DNA from: Micromonospora lutea
GTDB lineage: Bacteria; Actinomycetota; Actinomycetes; Mycobacteriales; Micromonosporaceae
Assembly (NCBI RefSeq): GCF_016863535.1
Contig: NZ_BOPB01000022.1
Coordinates: 29,926-93,925, forward strand
Direction of reading: 5' to 3'
Length of the DNA stretch: 64,000 bases
The stretch's first letter is position 1. Each line of letters begins with the position of its first letter. Shown here in pieces: positions 23,787-33,055 of the stretch. Below the pieces are notes generated by a model that made no database searches, was not told the origin of the DNA, and worked only from the letters and a program-made list of their open reading frames with translations. Made by a program: the position numbers and the translations under genes.

Positions 23787-26700
23787 TCAGGGGCGGGGGA
23801 GTGCCGCCTCGATCAGCGCGGTCTGCTCGACCTCGTGCATCTTCGCCGAACCGACGGCCGGAGCCGCAGCGGCCGGACGGGAGATCCGGCGCAGCCGGAC
23901 ACCGTCGAGGTGCTCCAGCAGGTTGAGCGCGACGAACGACCAGGCACCCTGGTTGGCTGGCTCCTCCTGCACCCAGGCGAAGTCCTCCGCGTTCGGGTAC
24001 TGCGCGAGAGCGGCCCGGATCTCCTCCACCGGCATCGGGTAGAGCTGCTCCAGCCGGATGATCGCGGTGTCGGTGACACCGCGTTCCTGCCGGGCCTGGA
24101 ACAGGTCGTAGTAGACCTTGCCCGAGCAGAGCAGCACCCGCTTGACCTGCTCCGGCGCGCCCGCGGCCGGATCGGGCAGCACCGGGGCGAAGGTGCCGGT
24201 GGTGAAGTCCTCCACCGAGGAGACGCAGAGCTTGTGCCGCAGCAGCGACTTCGGCGTGAACACCACCAGCGGCTTGCGCTTGGGCGAGAGGGCCTGACGG
24301 CGCAGCAGGTGGAAGTAGTTCGCCGGAGTGGTCGGGTTCGCCACCCGCATGTTGTCCTCGGCGCAGAGCTGGAGGAACCGCTCCGGGCGGCCGGAGGTGT
24401 GGTCCGGCCCCTGACCCTCGTGGCCGTGCGGCAGCAGCAGGGTCACCGCGGACCGCTGGCCCCACTTCACCTCGCCGGAGGAGATGAACTCGTCGATCAC
24501 CGTCTGGGCGCCGTTGACGAAGTCGCCGAACTGGGCCTCCCAGCAGACCAGCGCGTCGACGTTCTCCACCGAGTAGCCGTACTCGAAGCCCATCGCCGCG
24601 TACTCGCTCAACAGCGAGTCGTGCACGAAGAGCCGGGAGCGTTCGCCGTCGGCGGTGAGCGAGTGCAGCGGCAGGTAGTCGTCGCCGGTCTGCGCGTCGA
24701 CGATCGAGGCGTGCCGTTGCACGAAGGTGCCTCGGCGCGAGTCCTGACCGGCGAGCCGGACGGTTATCCCGTCGTGCAGCAGCGCCCCGAAGGCGATGAT
24801 CTCGCCGAAACCCCAGTCGATGTTGCCCTCGACGGCCATCCGGGCCCGCCGGTCGAGCAACTGCTGGATCCGCTTGTGCGGGGTGAAGCCCTCGGGCAGG
24901 CTGACGTGCGCCTCACCGATGGCCTTGATGACCGACGCCTCGGTCGCCGTCTCCACCTGCGGCTCCGGCTCGTCCTCCCGCTTGGGACGACTGAGCTGGC
25001 GTGGCGTGGTGGCCGCGTCGCGGGTGGCCTTGAAGACCCGCTCCAACTGCGCCTGGTAGTCGCGCAGTAACTCCTCGGCGTCCTCCACGGTGATGTCGCC
25101 CCGCCCGATCAGCTCCTCGGTGTAGAGCTTGCGGACCGAGCGCTTCGAGTCGATGATCCGGTACATCTGGGGGTTGGACATCGAGGGGTCGTCGCCCTCG
25201 TTGTGCCCGCGCCGCCGGTAGCAGACCAGGTCGATGACGACGTCCTTGTTGAACGCCTGCCGGTACTCGAAGGCGAGCCGGGCGACCCGGACCACGGCCT
25301 CCGGGTCGTCGCCGTTGACGTGGAAGATCGGGGCCTGGATCATCCGGGCCACGTCGGTGCTGTAGAGGCTGGAGCGGCTGTACTCCGGTGCGGTGGTGAA
25401 GCCGACCTGGTTGTTGACCACCACGTGCACGGTCCCGCCGGTGCGGTAGCCGCGCAGCTGGGAGAGGTTGAGCGTTTCGGCCACCACGCCCTGGCCGGCG
25501 AAGGCCGCGTCACCGTGCACCGCCAGCGGCAGCACGGTGTAGCCCTCCAGCTTGAGGTCTATGCGGTCCTGCTTGGCGCGGACTATCCCCTCCAGCACCG
25601 GGTCGACGGCCTCCAGGTGCGACGGGTTCGCCACCACCGAGACCTTCACGGCGTGGTCGCCGTCGGGGGTGGTGAACTTGCCGTTCTGGCCCAGGTGGTA
25701 CTTCACGTCGCCCGAGCCCTGGGTGGAACGTGGGTCCAGGTGCCCCTCGAACTCGGAGAAGATCTTTTCGTACGGCTTGCCGACGATGTTGGCCAACACG
25801 TTGAGCCGGCCCCGGTGGGCCATGCCGATGACGACCTCGTCCAGCCCGTCCTCGGCGGACGCCTCCAGCACCTCGCCGAGCAGCGGGATCAGCGACTCGC
25901 CGCCCTCCAGCGAGAAGCGCTTCTGGCCGACGTACTTGGTCTGCAGGAAGGTCTCGAACGCCTCGGCCGCGTTGAGCCGGTTGAGCACGTGCTTCTGCTC
26001 ACCGGCCGGCGGCTTCTCGTACTTGCGCTCGACCCGCTCCTGGATCCAACGGCGCTCGGCCGGGTCCTGGATGTGCATGTACTCGATGCCGACCCGGCGA
26101 CAGTACGAGTCGCGGAGTACGCCGAGGATCTCCCGCAGCTTCATCCGCTGCCGGCCGGCGAAGCCGTTGACCGGGAAGGTGCGGTCCAGGTCCCACAGGG
26201 TCAGCCCGTGCTGGAGGACGTCCAGATCCGGGTGCTTGCGGATCTTGAACTCCAGCGGGTCGGTGTCGGCCATCAGGTGACCACGCACCCGGTACGAGTG
26301 GATCAGCTCGTGGACCCGGGCGGTCTTGTTGATCTGGCCCTCGCTGTCGACCGCGACATCGCGTACCCAGCGCACCGGCTCGTAGGGGATGCGCAGCGAG
26401 GTGAAGATCTGGTCGTAGAAACCGTGTTCGCCGAGCATCAGCTCGTGCATGACCTTGAGGAACTCGCCAGACTGCGCGCCCTGGATGATCCGGTGGTCGT
26501 ACGTGCTGGTCAGCGTGATGACCTTGCTGACCGCCAACTCGGCCAGGGTGGCCTCGCTCATGCCCTGGTACGGCGCCGGGTACTCCATGGCGCCGACCCC
26601 GATGATCGCGCTCTGGCCCTGCATGAGCCGCGGCATGGAGTGCACGGTGCCGATGCCGCCGGGATTGGTCAGCGAGATCGTGGTGCCGGAGTAGTCGTCC

Positions 26701-27581
26701 ATGGTCAGCTCGTTGCGGCGGGCGCGTCGGACGACGTCCTCGTACGCCTGCCAGAACTGCCGGAAGTCCATCTGCTCGCAGCCCTTGATGGAGGGGACCA
26801 CCAGGTTGCGGCTGCCGTCGGGCTTGGTCAGGTCGATAGCGATGCCCAGGTTGACGTGCTCGGGGTGGACCACCACCGGCTTGCCGTCGACCTCGGCGAA
26901 GGAGTTGTTCATCTCCGGGTGCGCGACCAACGCCCGCACCAGGGCGTAACCGATCAGGTGGGTGAAGCTGACCTTGCCGCCGCGCCCCCGGGCGAGATGG
27001 TTGTTGATCACGATCCGGTTGTCGACCAGGAGCTTGGCCGGTACGGCTCGGACGCTGGTCGCGGTCGGCACGGCCAGCGAGGCGTCCATGTTCTGGACGA
27101 TCTTGGCGGCGATGCCGCGTAGCGGGGTGGTTCGTGGCGCGCTGGCAGTGGGCGCGGTCCGGGTCGGCTGGCTCTTCGCCGGCTCGGCCTTGGCGGCGGT
27201 CGGCTTCGCGGCCGTCGGCTTCGCCGTGGTCGGCTTCGCGGCGGTCTGCTTCGCCGTGGTGGACGTCGGCTTCGACGTCGCCGGTGCCGCCGTGCGGCGC
27301 TCATTCTTGGCCGCCGGTTCGGCCTTGGCGGCCGGCTGGCTCTTCGGGGTCGCCTCGGTCTTGGCCGGGGCGGCGTCCTTGGCCGCGGTGCCAGCGGCCG
27401 GCCGGCCGTCACCGCCGCCCGCTGTGCCCGGACCAGGTCGGTAGTCGGCGAAGAAGTCGTGCCAGGCCGGGTCGACGCTGCTGGGATCGGCGAGGTACCG
27501 CTGGTACATCTCCTCGACGATCCACTCGTTCGGGCCGAAACCCGCCAGTGGGTTCTCCTGAGAAGTCTGCTGGGTCGACAC
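23787..27581 (-). CDS. kgd: Multifunctional 2-oxoglutarate dehydrogenase/decarboxylase E1 with fused acyltransferase domain
   Basis: This 1264-residue enzyme is the actinobacterial OdhA/Kgd type that oxidises 2-oxoglutarate to succinyl-CoA. It begins with the E1 oligomerisation helix (NEWIVEEMYQRYLADP). A flexible Lys/Pro/Ala linker (about 55-140) with repeated AKPTAAKPT units takes the place of a lipoyl domain. Next comes an E2-type acyltransferase domain (MNNSFAEVDGK, TYDHRIIQGAQSGEFL) and the thiamine-diphosphate E1 domain (IGMAHRGRLNVLANI, HVNGDDPEAVV). The start is GTG. In this group activity is controlled by the FHA protein GarA/OdhI; an FHA protein exists at 50 kb but is not obviously its ortholog. 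Confidence 0.97.
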   Translation of the reverse strand: MSTQQTSQENPLAGFGPNEWIVEEMYQRYLADPSSVDPAWHDFFADYRPGPGTAGGGDGRPAAGTAAKDAAPAKTEATPKSQPAAKAEPAAKNERRTAAPATSKPTSTTAKQTAAKPTTAKPTAAKPTAAKAEPAKSQPTRTAPTASAPRTTPLRGIAAKIVQNMDASLAVPTATSVRAVPAKLLVDNRIVINNHLARGRGGKVSFTHLIGYALVRALVAHPEMNNSFAEVDGKPVVVHPEHVNLGIAIDLTKPDGSRNLVVPSIKGCEQMDFRQFWQAYEDVVRRARRNELTMDDYSGTTISLTNPGGIGTVHSMPRLMQGQSAIIGVGAMEYPAPYQGMSEATLAELAVSKVITLTSTYDHRIIQGAQSGEFLKVMHELMLGEHGFYDQIFTSLRIPYEPVRWVRDVAVDSEGQINKTARVHELIHSYRVRGHLMADTDPLEFKIRKHPDLDVLQHGLTLWDLDRTFPVNGFAGRQRMKLREILGVLRDSYCRRVGIEYMHIQDPAERRWIQERVERKYEKPPAGEQKHVLNRLNAAEAFETFLQTKYVGQKRFSLEGGESLIPLLGEVLEASAEDGLDEVVIGMAHRGRLNVLANIVGKPYEKIFSEFEGHLDPRSTQGSGDVKYHLGQNGKFTTPDGDHAVKVSVVANPSHLEAVDPVLEGIVRAKQDRIDLKLEGYTVLPLAVHGDAAFAGQGVVAETLNLSQLRGYRTGGTVHVVVNNQVGFTTAPEYSRSSLYSTDVARMIQAPIFHVNGDDPEAVVRVARLAFEYRQAFNKDVVIDLVCYRRRGHNEGDDPSMSNPQMYRIIDSKRSVRKLYTEELIGRGDITVEDAEELLRDYQAQLERVFKATRDAATTPRQLSRPKREDEPEPQVETATEASVIKAIGEAHVSLPEGFTPHKRIQQLLDRRARMAVEGNIDWGFGEIIAFGALLHDGITVRLAGQDSRRGTFVQRHASIVDAQTGDDYLPLHSLTADGERSRLFVHDSLLSEYAAMGFEYGYSVENVDALVCWEAQFGDFVNGAQTVIDEFISSGEVKWGQRSAVTLLLPHGHEGQGPDHTSGRPERFLQLCAEDNMRVANPTTPANYFHLLRRQALSPKRKPLVVFTPKSLLRHKLCVSSVEDFTTGTFAPVLPDPAAGAPEQVKRVLLCSGKVYYDLFQARQERGVTDTAIIRLEQLYPMPVEEIRAALAQYPNAEDFAWVQEEPANQGAWSFVALNLLEHLDGVRLRRISRPAAAAPAVGSAKMHEVEQTALIEAALPRP
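27170..27270 (-). repeat. Degenerate 15-bp repeats in the kgd linker
   Basis: On the coding strand these give repeated AAKPT units (AKPTAAKPT) between the E1 N-terminus and the E2 domain, a flexible tether. They are purely coding repeats without other structure. Confidence 0.6.
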
Positions 27582-27796
27582 GGCCGGTAATCGCCTCTTT
27601 CACGCGGGTTTGTGTGTCACGCGGTGCCCGGTGCGCCGGGACGGACGCACAGGACGGTTCCCAGGCTACGCCGTACCGAACCTCGGGGCATTTCCGCCTC
27701 GGTCGCGTGGTCGGATTCACAGAAGATGACAGAAGTTCGGTAAGCGCTGCGTATTCCCTTGATCGCTGCTATGGCCTGGACGGCCGGTCGGCGCGG
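27582..27796. promoter_or_regulatory. kgd promoter region with 10-bp spaced direct repeats
   Basis: No gene is seen here. ACAGAAG occurs at 27719-27725 and again at 27729-27735, exactly one helical turn apart, a layout used by OmpR-family response regulators. TAGCCT on the minus strand near 27664 is a possible -10 element for kgd. The relation between the two is speculative. Confidence 0.35.
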
Positions 27797-27844
27797 CGAC
27801 GGGCCCGGTGCACCGGCTGTGTCACCGGTGCACCAGGCCCGTCG
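27797..27844 (-). terminator. Strong hairpin downstream of ABC permease gene
   Basis: Arms CGACGGGCC-c-GGTGCACCGG and CCGGTGCACC-a-GGCCCGTCG are perfect apart from one internal mismatch, with an 8-nt loop. It begins 33 nt after the permease stop codon. Confidence 0.7.
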
Positions 27845-27877
27845 GGCGGGGCGCCGACCGAGTCGGTCGCCCGGGTG

Positions 27878-28693
27878 TCAGGAGATGTCGCGGCGTCGGG
27901 TGATGAGGATTCCGACCACGCCGCTGACCACGGCGTAGCCCACCAGCACCAGTGCGCCGACCCACCAGGCCGGCAACATCTCGTTCTCGCCCGGCGTGAT
28001 CATGATCTGGGACGCGGCGGCCGGCCAGACCACCTGCCACTTGAGCACGGCCATGTTGTCCAGCAGGTTGGCCAGCAGCAGGAAGAGCAGGCCCACCACC
28101 TGGGTGCCGATCAGGTAGAGCACCGAGGCGGTGATCACCGCCCCGAGCTGGTTGGTGATCAGCGTGCCGATGCCAACGCCGAGCACCGTCCAGATCGCGT
28201 ACGCCATCAGGTTGAGCAGCAGGGCCCGGTGGACCTCCCACTCGCCGAGCTGCGTCCCGTAGTCGTTCAGCGACAGGAACGCCGCGCCGGCCGCGAGGTC
28301 GATGACCGTGGTCACCAGCCAGAACGCGAAACCGAGCAGGCTGGCCGCGATGAGCTTGCTGACGATCACCGAGGTGCGTCGCGGAGTGGCCAGGAAGGTC
28401 GTGGTCGCGGTCTGGTGGAAGAACTCGTTGGTGACCATGAGGATGCCGATGAGCATCACGAACATCAGGCCCAGGTACTGGCCGGAGGTGTAGAGGTTCG
28501 CCGCCTGAGCCGGCGCGGAGGCGGCGTCGCCGGTGTAACCGAACTCCTCCCCACCACCGCTGAGGGTCTCGCTGGCCAGCCAGGCGTTGAAGGCGAAGGC
28601 CAGGGCGATCGACAGGAACGCCCCGATGGCCAGCCACCACCAGGTGCTGGTCGTACGGATCTTGAGCAGTTCGGAGCGGACGAGATTGCTCAT
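27878..28693 (-). CDS. ABC-2 type transporter permease
   Basis: This 271-residue protein has six predicted transmembrane segments, with an N-terminal amphipathic start SNLVRSELLKIRTT typical of ABC-2 permeases. A large extracellular loop lies after helix 1 (about 44-70). The ATG overlaps the upstream ATPase stop (ATGA), so the pair forms one exporter. Substrate unknown; the CcmA/NatA-type ATPase partners often export lipids, peptides or drugs. Confidence 0.9.
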   Translation of the reverse strand: MSNLVRSELLKIRTTSTWWWLAIGAFLSIALAFAFNAWLASETLSGGGEEFGYTGDAASAPAQAANLYTSGQYLGLMFVMLIGILMVTNEFFHQTATTTFLATPRRTSVIVSKLIAASLLGFAFWLVTTVIDLAAGAAFLSLNDYGTQLGEWEVHRALLLNLMAYAIWTVLGVGIGTLITNQLGAVITASVLYLIGTQVVGLLFLLLANLLDNMAVLKWQVVWPAAASQIMITPGENEMLPAWWVGALVLVGYAVVSGVVGILITRRRDIS

Positions 28694-29619
28694 CGGATGC
28701 CCGCCTTTCCGGCCGTCAACTCCAGGAACACCCGTTCCAGGTCGGGTCGTTCAGTGGTCAGCTCGTGCAGTTCGACCCCGGCGGCCAGGGCCGCCCGACC
28801 CACCGCCGGAGCGTCGACCCCGCTGATCAGGAGCAGACCCTGTCCGTCGGACTCCACCGTGGCCGGCCCCTCGGCCAGCGCGGCGGTCAGCACGTCGGCC
28901 TGCGGGGTGCGGACCCGGACGCCCTGCGCCATCGACCCGATCACCTGGTCCACCGGACCCTGCCGGACCAACTGGCCAGCCGCGATGATCACCACGTCGT
29001 CGGCCAGCAGCTGCATCTCCGAGAGCAGGTGGCTGGAGACGAGCACGGTCCGTCCCTCGGCGGCCAGCCCCTTGAGGAAGCCGCGCATCCACCGGATGCC
29101 CTCCGGGTCCAGGCCGTTGGCCGGCTCGTCCAGGATGAGCACCCGGGGATCACCGAGCATCGCCGCGGCGATGCCGAGCCGCTGCTTCATGCCCAGCGAG
29201 TAGCCCTTGAACTTGCGCGTGGCGGCCGGAGTCAGCCCGACCAGCTCCAACGCCTGGTCGGCCCGTTCCCGGGGCAGCCCGGCGGCGGCGCAGATCACCC
29301 GCAGGTGGTTGACACCGGTGCGGCCCTTGTGCGCGCTGGACGCCTCCAGCACCGCGCCGACGTGCCGTAGCGGGTCAGCCAGGGCGGGGTACCGGTGACC
29401 GCCGATGGTCGCCGTCCCGGCGGTCGGCGTGACCAGGTTCAGCAGCATACGCAGGGTGGTGGTCTTACCCGCACCGTTCGGGCCGAGGAAGCCGGTGACC
29501 CGTCCCGGTTCGACCGTGAACGACAGGTTGTTGACCGCGAGCACGTTGCGGTACTGCTTGGTCAGGCCGGAAACCACGATCTGGGCGTCGTTGGTGGGGC
29601 TTGGTTGCCCGTCGGTCAT
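28690..29619 (-). CDS. ABC transporter ATP-binding protein (ABC-2 exporter family)
   Basis: The protein has 309 residues. Walker A is GPNGAGKTT (near 45), the Q-loop region LNLVTPT, the signature YSLGMKQRLGIA, Walker B VLILDEPANGLD and the switch His in VSSHLLSEM. The C-terminal 80 residues form the extra domain seen in drug/lantibiotic-type ATPases. ATG 29619 follows GGAGGAG. It is coupled to the permease. No regulatory or two-component gene adjoins it. Confidence 0.93.
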   Translation of the reverse strand: MTDGQPSPTNDAQIVVSGLTKQYRNVLAVNNLSFTVEPGRVTGFLGPNGAGKTTTLRMLLNLVTPTAGTATIGGHRYPALADPLRHVGAVLEASSAHKGRTGVNHLRVICAAAGLPRERADQALELVGLTPAATRKFKGYSLGMKQRLGIAAAMLGDPRVLILDEPANGLDPEGIRWMRGFLKGLAAEGRTVLVSSHLLSEMQLLADDVVIIAAGQLVRQGPVDQVIGSMAQGVRVRTPQADVLTAALAEGPATVESDGQGLLLISGVDAPAVGRAALAAGVELHELTTERPDLERVFLELTAGKAGIR

Positions 29620-29768
29620 CGTTCTCCTCCCGTGTCGGCGCCGGGATGCGCCGTTGCACAGCGTGACGTTAAAGGTCAGGCAATTCAATCGGGCTCGTTC
29701 GGGAGATCGTGGTCCGCCTCAGGCAGGAGCCGTCTCATCCCCAGGTACGAGCCGATCGACGGTCTTGT

Positions 29769-30419
29769 CTACACGGCGATCCAGGTTGCCCGGGCGTGGC
29801 CGAGCAGGCGACCGTCCGGGGCGTACAGGCTGGTGCGCACGAACGCCTTGCGACCCTCGGTGCCGATCACCGCGCCGGTCACCACGCACTCGTCGTCCGG
29901 GCGGGGCAGCGCCTCGATCCGGGCCGCGATCCGGCCGAGCACGTACGGCCGACCGGCGTCGAGCACCGCCCAGCCGCCGGGGCAGTCCAGGGCGGCCCAG
30001 ACCGTGGCGACCTCGACCTGCCGGGGCGCCCGCACCGGTGCCGCCGTCCGGCCGTCCGGCAGCCGACCGGGAAAGATCCGCAGGCCGTCGGTGCGCTGCG
30101 GGCCGCACACGTAGCAGTCAGGAAACGGATGATCCACCAGCCCCGGGTACGCCGCCGAGGCGGCCCGGGCGGTCACCAGATCCACCGGCGGAACCGTGTC
30201 GTCGTCGAGTTCCTCCGTCGGGCGCAGGAGCGCGACCACCTGGCCGGCCGGGTCGCGTACCTCGCCGTCGGCCAGCGTCAGCGGGGTGTCCAGCGGTGGT
30301 GGTCGACGCAGGGTCACCTCGACCGGCGCGTCCCCGCCGTACGCGGTGGCGAAGACACCGGCACTCCAGCCACCGTTGCCCGAGCCGGGTGGTCCGTTGA
30401 AGCGCCCATCGATGATCAT
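29769..30419 (-). CDS. Hotdog-fold thioesterase-like protein
   Basis: The protein has 216 residues. The N-terminal half (IDGRFNGPPGSGNGGWSAGV) and C-terminal half look like paired hotdog domains. The motif FPDCYVCGPQRTDGLRIFPG is a hallmark of an actinobacterial thioesterase-like family and may bind a metal through its Cys pair. It probably acts on an acyl-CoA or acyl carrier substrate. The ATG follows GGAGGGA. It diverges from the ornithine-lipid genes, and fatty-acyl chemistry would suit that neighbourhood, though a direct link is inferred. Confidence 0.75.
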   Translation of the reverse strand: MIIDGRFNGPPGSGNGGWSAGVFATAYGGDAPVEVTLRRPPPLDTPLTLADGEVRDPAGQVVALLRPTEELDDDTVPPVDLVTARAASAAYPGLVDHPFPDCYVCGPQRTDGLRIFPGRLPDGRTAAPVRAPRQVEVATVWAALDCPGGWAVLDAGRPYVLGRIAARIEALPRPDDECVVTGAVIGTEGRKAFVRTSLYAPDGRLLGHARATWIAV

Positions 30420-30577
30420 CGAGACTCCCTCCGCCACGCCGCCCGGCCGCGTCGCCGGACACCGGCAGCCTCGCACGCCCGCGTACCCGCCGCCGTAGCG
30501 GGTCGCCGACCGGCGTTCACCGGATCGACACCGCCGGTCACCAGGGCCGGCAACCAAGCGGGCGCTACACAGAACGC

Positions 30578-31342
30578 ATGGCCGTTCTGCCCGCCGCGGA
30601 CGTAGCACTGACGACCAGCGGCTACACCCTCTCGATCGCCGACGACCCCAGCCAGGTTGAGGCCGCGCAACGCCTGCGCCACCAGGTGTTCGCCGGCGAG
30701 CTGGGCGCGACCGTGTCCTCGGACGCGGCCGGCCTCGACCGTGACGCCTTCGACCCGTACTGCGACCACCTGGTGGTGCGGCAGGAAAGCACCGGCGCGG
30801 TGGTCGGGACGTACCGACTGCTCCCGCCGGGGCGGACCAACCGCCGGTACGCCGAGGGCGAATTCGACCTGACCGCGCTCGATCCGTTGCGTACGTACCT
30901 GGTCGAGGCCGGCCGTTCCTGCGTGCACCCCGAGCACCGCAGCGGCGCGGTGATCAACCTGATGTGGGCGGGTATCGCCCGCTACCTGCACCTGCGCGGG
31001 CTGCGTTGGCTCGGTGGGTGTGCCTCCGTGCCGGTGTCCGACGGTGGCCTCGCCGCCGCCGAGGTCTGGGCTCAGGCGCGGGCGAAGCACCTGTCACCGC
31101 CGTCGTTGCGGGTCCGTCCACTGCGGCCCTGGTTCGCCGAGCCGGGCGTGCCGGCCGAGTCGGTCACGGGGGCGGCCAAGCTCGTCCCGCCGCTGCTGCG
31201 CGGATACCTGCGGCTGGGGGCCCAGGTCTGCGGGCAGCCGGCGTACGACCCTGACTTCGGGGTGGCCGACTTCTACGTACTGCTCTCCATGGACCGGATC
31301 AACCCGCGTTACCTGCGGCACTTCCTCGGCGGGCAGCCGTGA
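30578..31342 (+). CDS. olsB: L-ornithine N-alpha-acyltransferase-like GNAT (OlsB)
   Basis: This 254-residue GNAT-fold protein shows QRLRHQVFAGELGA, DAFDPYCDHLVVRQ, GTYRLLPP, EAGRSCVHPEHRSG and DFGVADFYVLLSMD, the arrangement seen in OlsB and the hemolysin-like acyltransferases that attach a 3-hydroxyacyl chain to ornithine. It overlaps the next gene (GTGA), an OlsA-type acyltransferase, which supports ornithine-lipid synthesis. TACACA 6 nt before the ATG suggests a leaderless start. The function is inferred from family plus pairing. Confidence 0.8.
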   Translation: MAVLPAADVALTTSGYTLSIADDPSQVEAAQRLRHQVFAGELGATVSSDAAGLDRDAFDPYCDHLVVRQESTGAVVGTYRLLPPGRTNRRYAEGEFDLTALDPLRTYLVEAGRSCVHPEHRSGAVINLMWAGIARYLHLRGLRWLGGCASVPVSDGGLAAAEVWAQARAKHLSPPSLRVRPLRPWFAEPGVPAESVTGAAKLVPPLLRGYLRLGAQVCGQPAYDPDFGVADFYVLLSMDRINPRYLRHFLGGQP

Positions 31343-32274
31343 CCACGCTGGCGCATCCGCTGTGGCGGCCGAGTTCCGGTTGCGGCCCCGACTGCCTGCC
31401 TCGGCCGGGCGAGGGCCTCGCCGTCCCGGCGACCCGGCAACTGGGCCGCGCCGCCGGCCTGCTCGGCATGCTCGGGCTCGGCATCGGCCTGGCCGTTCTG
31501 CTCCCGGTGCTGCCGGTCCGGGAGCGGCAGACCGCGCTGCGCGGCTGGGCACGGGCCACGGCACGGGCCTGCGGCGTACGCCTCGAAGTGCGCGGTCGGC
31601 TGCCCCGGCGCCGTGCCCTGGTCGTCGCCAACCACGTCTCGTGGTGGGACGTCCTGGCGCTGCTCGCGGTCGCGCCGGCCCGGCTGGTGGCCAAGCACGA
31701 GGTCGGACGGTGGCCGCTGATCGGGCTGCTCGCGCGGGCGGCCGGCACCATTTTCGTGGACCGTTCCCGCCCCCGCGAGCTGCCGGCGGCAGTGGGGCGG
31801 GTCGCCGCCGCATTGCGGGCGGGCCGTTCGGTCGCGGTGTTCCCCGAGGGCACCACCTGGTGTGGGGCCGCGACGTCCTGCCGGCCGAAGACCGGCTTCC
31901 GGCCGGCGATGTTCCAGGCCGCGATCGACGCGGGGGCACCCGTCGTGCCGCTGCGGATCCAATACCGCTGCGGAGTGACCGGCGCAACAACCACGGCGTC
32001 GGCGTTCGTCGGTGACGAGACCCTGCTGCGGTCGGTGCGGCGGATGCTCGGCGTCCGGGAGCTGACGGTCCGTGTCGACGTCGCCGCGCCGCTGCACCCG
32101 GGGCGGTCCGCCGACCGGCGCGCGCTCGCCCGGGTCGCCGAGTCGGTGGTGCATCTCGTACCGTCGTCGCCAGCCGTGCAGGCGGCTCCGCACCCGGCGC
32201 CGGTACGGGTGTCGGCGCGGCCGGACGCGGTACGGACCGTGCCGCCGGAGCGGGAGTTGCCGCTGGCCGCCTGA
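31339..32274 (+). CDS. olsA: Lyso-ornithine-lipid/1-acylglycerol-3-phosphate O-acyltransferase (OlsA-like)
   Basis: This 311-residue PlsC-family enzyme has one N-terminal membrane helix (about 34-55). The catalytic NHVSWWD (HX4D, near residue 98) and acyl-acceptor FPEGTTW (near 168) are intact. It would acylate the hydroxyl of the OlsB product to give ornithine lipid; a role in phosphatidate synthesis is the alternative. It is coupled to olsB by a 4-nt overlap and is followed, after 80 nt, by mprA. Confidence 0.82.
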   Translation: MTTLAHPLWRPSSGCGPDCLPRPGEGLAVPATRQLGRAAGLLGMLGLGIGLAVLLPVLPVRERQTALRGWARATARACGVRLEVRGRLPRRRALVVANHVSWWDVLALLAVAPARLVAKHEVGRWPLIGLLARAAGTIFVDRSRPRELPAAVGRVAAALRAGRSVAVFPEGTTWCGAATSCRPKTGFRPAMFQAAIDAGAPVVPLRIQYRCGVTGATTTASAFVGDETLLRSVRRMLGVRELTVRVDVAAPLHPGRSADRRALARVAESVVHLVPSSPAVQAAPHPAPVRVSARPDAVRTVPPERELPLAA

Positions 32275-32301
32275 CCCGCGACACATGCCGCTCACAGGTT
32301 C

Positions 32302-32319
32302 TTTTCAGGATCTGCCCAG
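32302..32319 (+). promoter_or_regulatory. Candidate MprA box upstream of mprA
   Basis: TTTTCAG-GATCTG-CCCAG, two half-sites one helical turn apart. The same pattern TTTTCAG-N6-CYCAG occurs upstream of pepD. It lies about 25-50 nt before the mprA start, consistent with autoregulation. Confidence 0.5.
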
Positions 32320-32353
32320 CGGCGATGCAGTGTCTGCGCGGATGATGGGCGGC

Positions 32354-33055
32354 ATGGCCGCTACCCAGACCGAGGCGCGACTGCTCGTCGTCGAGGACGA
32401 TCCCAACATCCTCGAGCTGCTCTCCGCGAGCCTGCGTTTCGCGGGATTCGACGTGGCCACCGCCACCAGCGGCAGCGCCGCACTGAGCGCGGCCCGTGAT
32501 CACCGCCCCGACCTGGTCGTGCTCGACGTGATGCTGCCCGACCTCGACGGGTTCGAGGTGATCCGGATGATGCGTGAGGGCGGCACGCGTACGCCGGTGG
32601 TCTTCCTCACGGCCCGCGACGCCACCGATGACAAGATCCGTGGGCTCACCCTCGGTGGCGACGACTACGTGACCAAGCCGTTCAGCCTGGAGGAGTTGAC
32701 CGCCCGGATCCGGGCGGTGCTGCGCCGCACCAGCACCGGCGAGCAGGCCCCCGCCCGGCTCACCTTCGCCGACCTGGAACTGGACGAGGAGACCCACGAG
32801 GTCTATCGGGCCGGTCAGCGGGTGCAGCTCTCGCCGACCGAGTTCAAACTGCTGCGCTATCTGATGCTCAACGCCAACCGGGTGCTGTCCAAGGCGCAGA
32901 TCCTCGACCACGTCTGGAACTACGACTTCCGGGGCGACGACAACATCGTCGAGTCCTACATCTCGTACCTGCGCCGCAAGGTCGACACCACCGACCCCCG
33001 GCTGATCCACACCCTGCGTGGCGTCGGATACGTTCTGCGCAAGCCGGCGGCGTGA
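32354..33055 (+). CDS. mprA: OmpR-family response regulator (MprA-like)
   Basis: The protein has 233 residues. The receiver domain contains VVEDDPN, LDVMLPD with the phosphorylatable Asp, the Thr in LTARDA, and Lys in TKPFSLEE. The winged-helix output domain has SPTEFKLLRYLM and DNIVESYISYLRRK. It is followed with a 4-nt overlap by the sensor kinase and then an HtrA protease, the same order as M. tuberculosis mprA-mprB-pepD, an envelope-stress system. In-frame ATGs at 32342 and 32345 are alternative starts. Confidence 0.9.
   Translation: MAATQTEARLLVVEDDPNILELLSASLRFAGFDVATATSGSAALSAARDHRPDLVVLDVMLPDLDGFEVIRMMREGGTRTPVVFLTARDATDDKIRGLTLGGDDYVTKPFSLEELTARIRAVLRRTSTGEQAPARLTFADLELDEETHEVYRAGQRVQLSPTEFKLLRYLMLNANRVLSKAQILDHVWNYDFRGDDNIVESYISYLRRKVDTTDPRLIHTLRGVGYVLRKPAA

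Noticed and set aside
25203..27122. 639-codon plus-strand frame within kgd
   Set aside because: Shadow of the kgd coding strand; its composition is biased to Val, Asp, His and Gly with no motif.
30578..31342. Siderophore or autoinducer synthase
   Set aside because: The GNAT-like fold and coupling to a PlsC-type gene match the ornithine-lipid pair better; LuxI-type residues are not evident.
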